NCBI GenBank assembly: GCA_910574285.1
Contig: CAJTAL010000005.1
Coordinates: 105,879-169,878, forward strand
Length of the DNA: 64,000 bases
Direction: 5' to 3'
DNA from: Lachnospiraceae bacterium
GTDB taxonomy: Bacteria > Bacillota > Clostridia > Lachnospirales > Lachnospiraceae
Part shown: piece by piece, positions 63,101-64,000 of the stretch
Layout of the letters: each line of letters starts with the position of its first letter
Position numbering within the stretch: position 1 is the first letter of the stretch
Made by a program: the position numbers and the translations under genes
Notes under the pieces: model-generated
What the model saw: the letters and a program-made list of their open reading frames with translations, nothing else
What the model was told of the DNA's origin: nothing
The model's database searches: none

Positions 63101-63350
63101 GTATCGTACTCCTTACATTGCTGAATACGGTTTCATGGGAAAGCCTTTCTTCCGTCATTGCCGCCTGTCTGTCGGCTTCGTCAAGTTTCATCTCTATATC
63201 ATCTGTCAGATTAGCGTATTCCTCTAAGCTCAAAACTACCATAGCTCCGTAGCCATTCTTTGTAAGATAAACAGGTTTTCCGCTGTTTACAATAGTTTCA
63301 ATTTCCGGAAATTTATTCCTAAGGTCAGAAACAGGTCGAATTTGTATCAT
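63090..63350 (-). CDS. Phd/YefM-type antitoxin
   Basis: 86 aa. MIQIRPVSDLRNKFPEIETI, SGKPVYLTKNGYGAMVVLSL and EEYANLTDDIEMKLDEADRQ is the Phd/YefM pattern: an AbrB-like DNA-binding N-terminus and a disordered toxin-neutralising tail. Probably autoregulates the pair. Confidence 0.93.
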   Translation of the reverse strand: MIQIRPVSDLRNKFPEIETIVNSGKPVYLTKNGYGAMVVLSLEEYANLTDDIEMKLDEADRQAAMTEERLSHETVFSNVRSTIHGK

Positions 63351-63417
63351 AATCTAAGCACTCCTTTTCTGTTTATTTTATCCTAATTTTATCAGAATAT
63401 TATCGTATAGGCAATGC

Positions 63418-63816
63418 TTATTTATGATTCTTAATTTCCTTTTTTTCATGCGGATTATGATTCTGTAGATTTCCCGTTGGTTGCCCGTCTTTATTCTTCA
63501 AGACAATATCCTCTGCCTTGATATATCAGTCCACATCTGCCCCCCTGAAACGTAGCCGTCGCTACCGTATCCGCTACAGGATTGATAATCTCCACCTCGC
63601 ATTATAATCAAATTCCTTTAATGGCACGGCAGCCGGAATACTCACCTGTATCATGCGCCCCTGTCCTCTGGATTTCAAATCGTAGGTGCGCTCCTTGATT
63701 TCTTCAGAAACCGTTCCGTCCTCATTCTGCTTATGCACCTCACGCCGCAATGCGGAGAACTTAAGCAGACCGAACGTTTTTTCCTTGTCTATAATGATTC
63801 CATTTGCTAATCTCAT
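63418..63816 (-). pseudogene. ydcP (DUF961) relic of a Tn916-type conjugative element
   Basis: Starts as MRLANGIIIDKEKTFGLLKF, ALRREVHKQNEDGTVSEEIK and YDLKSRGQGRMIQVSIPAAV, an intact YdcP N-terminus. Three lesions follow: one G lost in GATTATAATGCGAGG, one G gained in a six-G run, and TGG to TGA in the Asp-Trp-Tyr-Ile motif. Correcting them gives EVEIINPVADTVATATFQGA, DVDWYIKAEDIVLKNKDGQ and an end near 63,418. The rest of the conjugation genes are absent. Confidence 0.88.
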
Positions 63817-64000
63817 AATCTCTGATACCTCCTTACGCTTTCACCATATCGTCAGCAGACAAGATATAGTTTGTAAATCAATGTTAGCAACTTAGTAGTG
63901 GTATGGTATCAGTAGTGAAAATACAGCATTAAATTAACCAGAATATAACAAATAGTATATTTGATGAGAGAAAAAAGGGCAGACTTCCCCCTTGGTGCTG
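63817..64000. other. Right edge, no gene recognised
   Basis: 184 bp. Ahead of ydcP on the minus strand; should hold its former promoter. Nothing else seen. Confidence 0.35.

Larger units (their letters stand above)
58981..64000. mobile_element. Element 2: second serine-recombinase element in cotJC (right end outside)
   Basis: Left junction at about 58980-58982, within cotJC codons after Ala-Ala. Contents: recombinase, tiny ORF, ProX-like protein, remnants of LysR, VapC, and ydcP, plus an intact toxin-antitoxin pair. The presence of a Tn916-type ydcP relic suggests a decayed conjugative element. The far end and the cotJC tail are not in the window. Confidence 0.75.

Noticed and set aside
1..64000. 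tRNA, rRNA or CRISPR arrays
   Set aside because: No cloverleaf, rRNA signature or regularly spaced repeat was seen on either strand.

Overview
The window looks like the chromosome of a spore-forming gut member of the Clostridia, most likely Lachnospiraceae. Evidence: a division cluster (mraZ-rsmH-ftsL-two PBPs-mraY-murD-ftsW-ftsQ-ftsZ) followed by spoIIGA-sigE-sigG, a cotJ spore-coat operon, pth-mfd-prsA linkage, a Gram-positive type Pel exopolysaccharide operon, and large serine recombinases of the kind common in that family. The genus cannot be fixed from sequence alone. No rRNA, tRNA or CRISPR array was seen.

Region 1 (1-6.2 kb), minus strand: the downstream-truncated end of a Pel-type operon in the order pelD-like, pelE-like, DUF2194 protein (probably filling the PelA role), pelF; pelG would lie off the left edge. 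The PelD-like protein carries an N-terminal SDR/epimerase domain that has lost its catalytic Tyr and Lys, and a degenerate GGDEF end that keeps an RxxD c-di-GMP site. The 676-bp region upstream is AT-rich, structured and contains a plus-strand segment resembling a c-di-GMP-II riboswitch.

Region 2 (6.8-27.3 kb): housekeeping and sensing genes: a VanRS-like two-component system, DedA, an Eis-like acetyltransferase, ispF, an Agr-like kinase/LytTR pair without agrBD, an NfeD-SPFH pair, yqeY, prsA-like, mfd, pth, a HAD phosphatase, sigG, a beta-CASP nuclease, sigE and spoIIGA. Region 3 (27.6-42.3 kb): the division/cell-wall cluster on the minus strand with an MraZ operator and promoter, an approximately 100-bp MITE-like hairpin, DegV, and a second SEDS protein.

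Region 4 (42.4-64 kb) is the unusual part. The cotJA-cotJB-cotJC operon is intact until codon 62 of cotJC, where a 15.6-kb element with a large serine recombinase is inserted. The gene resumes exactly in frame at 58,758; the two junctions share GGTA, and joining them restores the conserved CotJC reading frame. After about 75 further codons the same gene is broken again by a second serine-recombinase element that runs off the right edge. The first element carries two MATE exporters, two AraC-family regulators (one fused to an acetyltransferase), PadR regulators, two Ntn-type amide hydrolases, a Vat/CatB-type acetyltransferase and several decayed genes, but no conjugation genes. The second holds its recombinase, a ProX-like editing protein, an intact ParE/Phd-type pair and remnants of VapC, LysR and a Tn916-type ydcP gene. 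The layout recalls sporulation genes interrupted by developmentally excised elements (skin in sigK, SPbeta in spsM), but with two elements in one gene.
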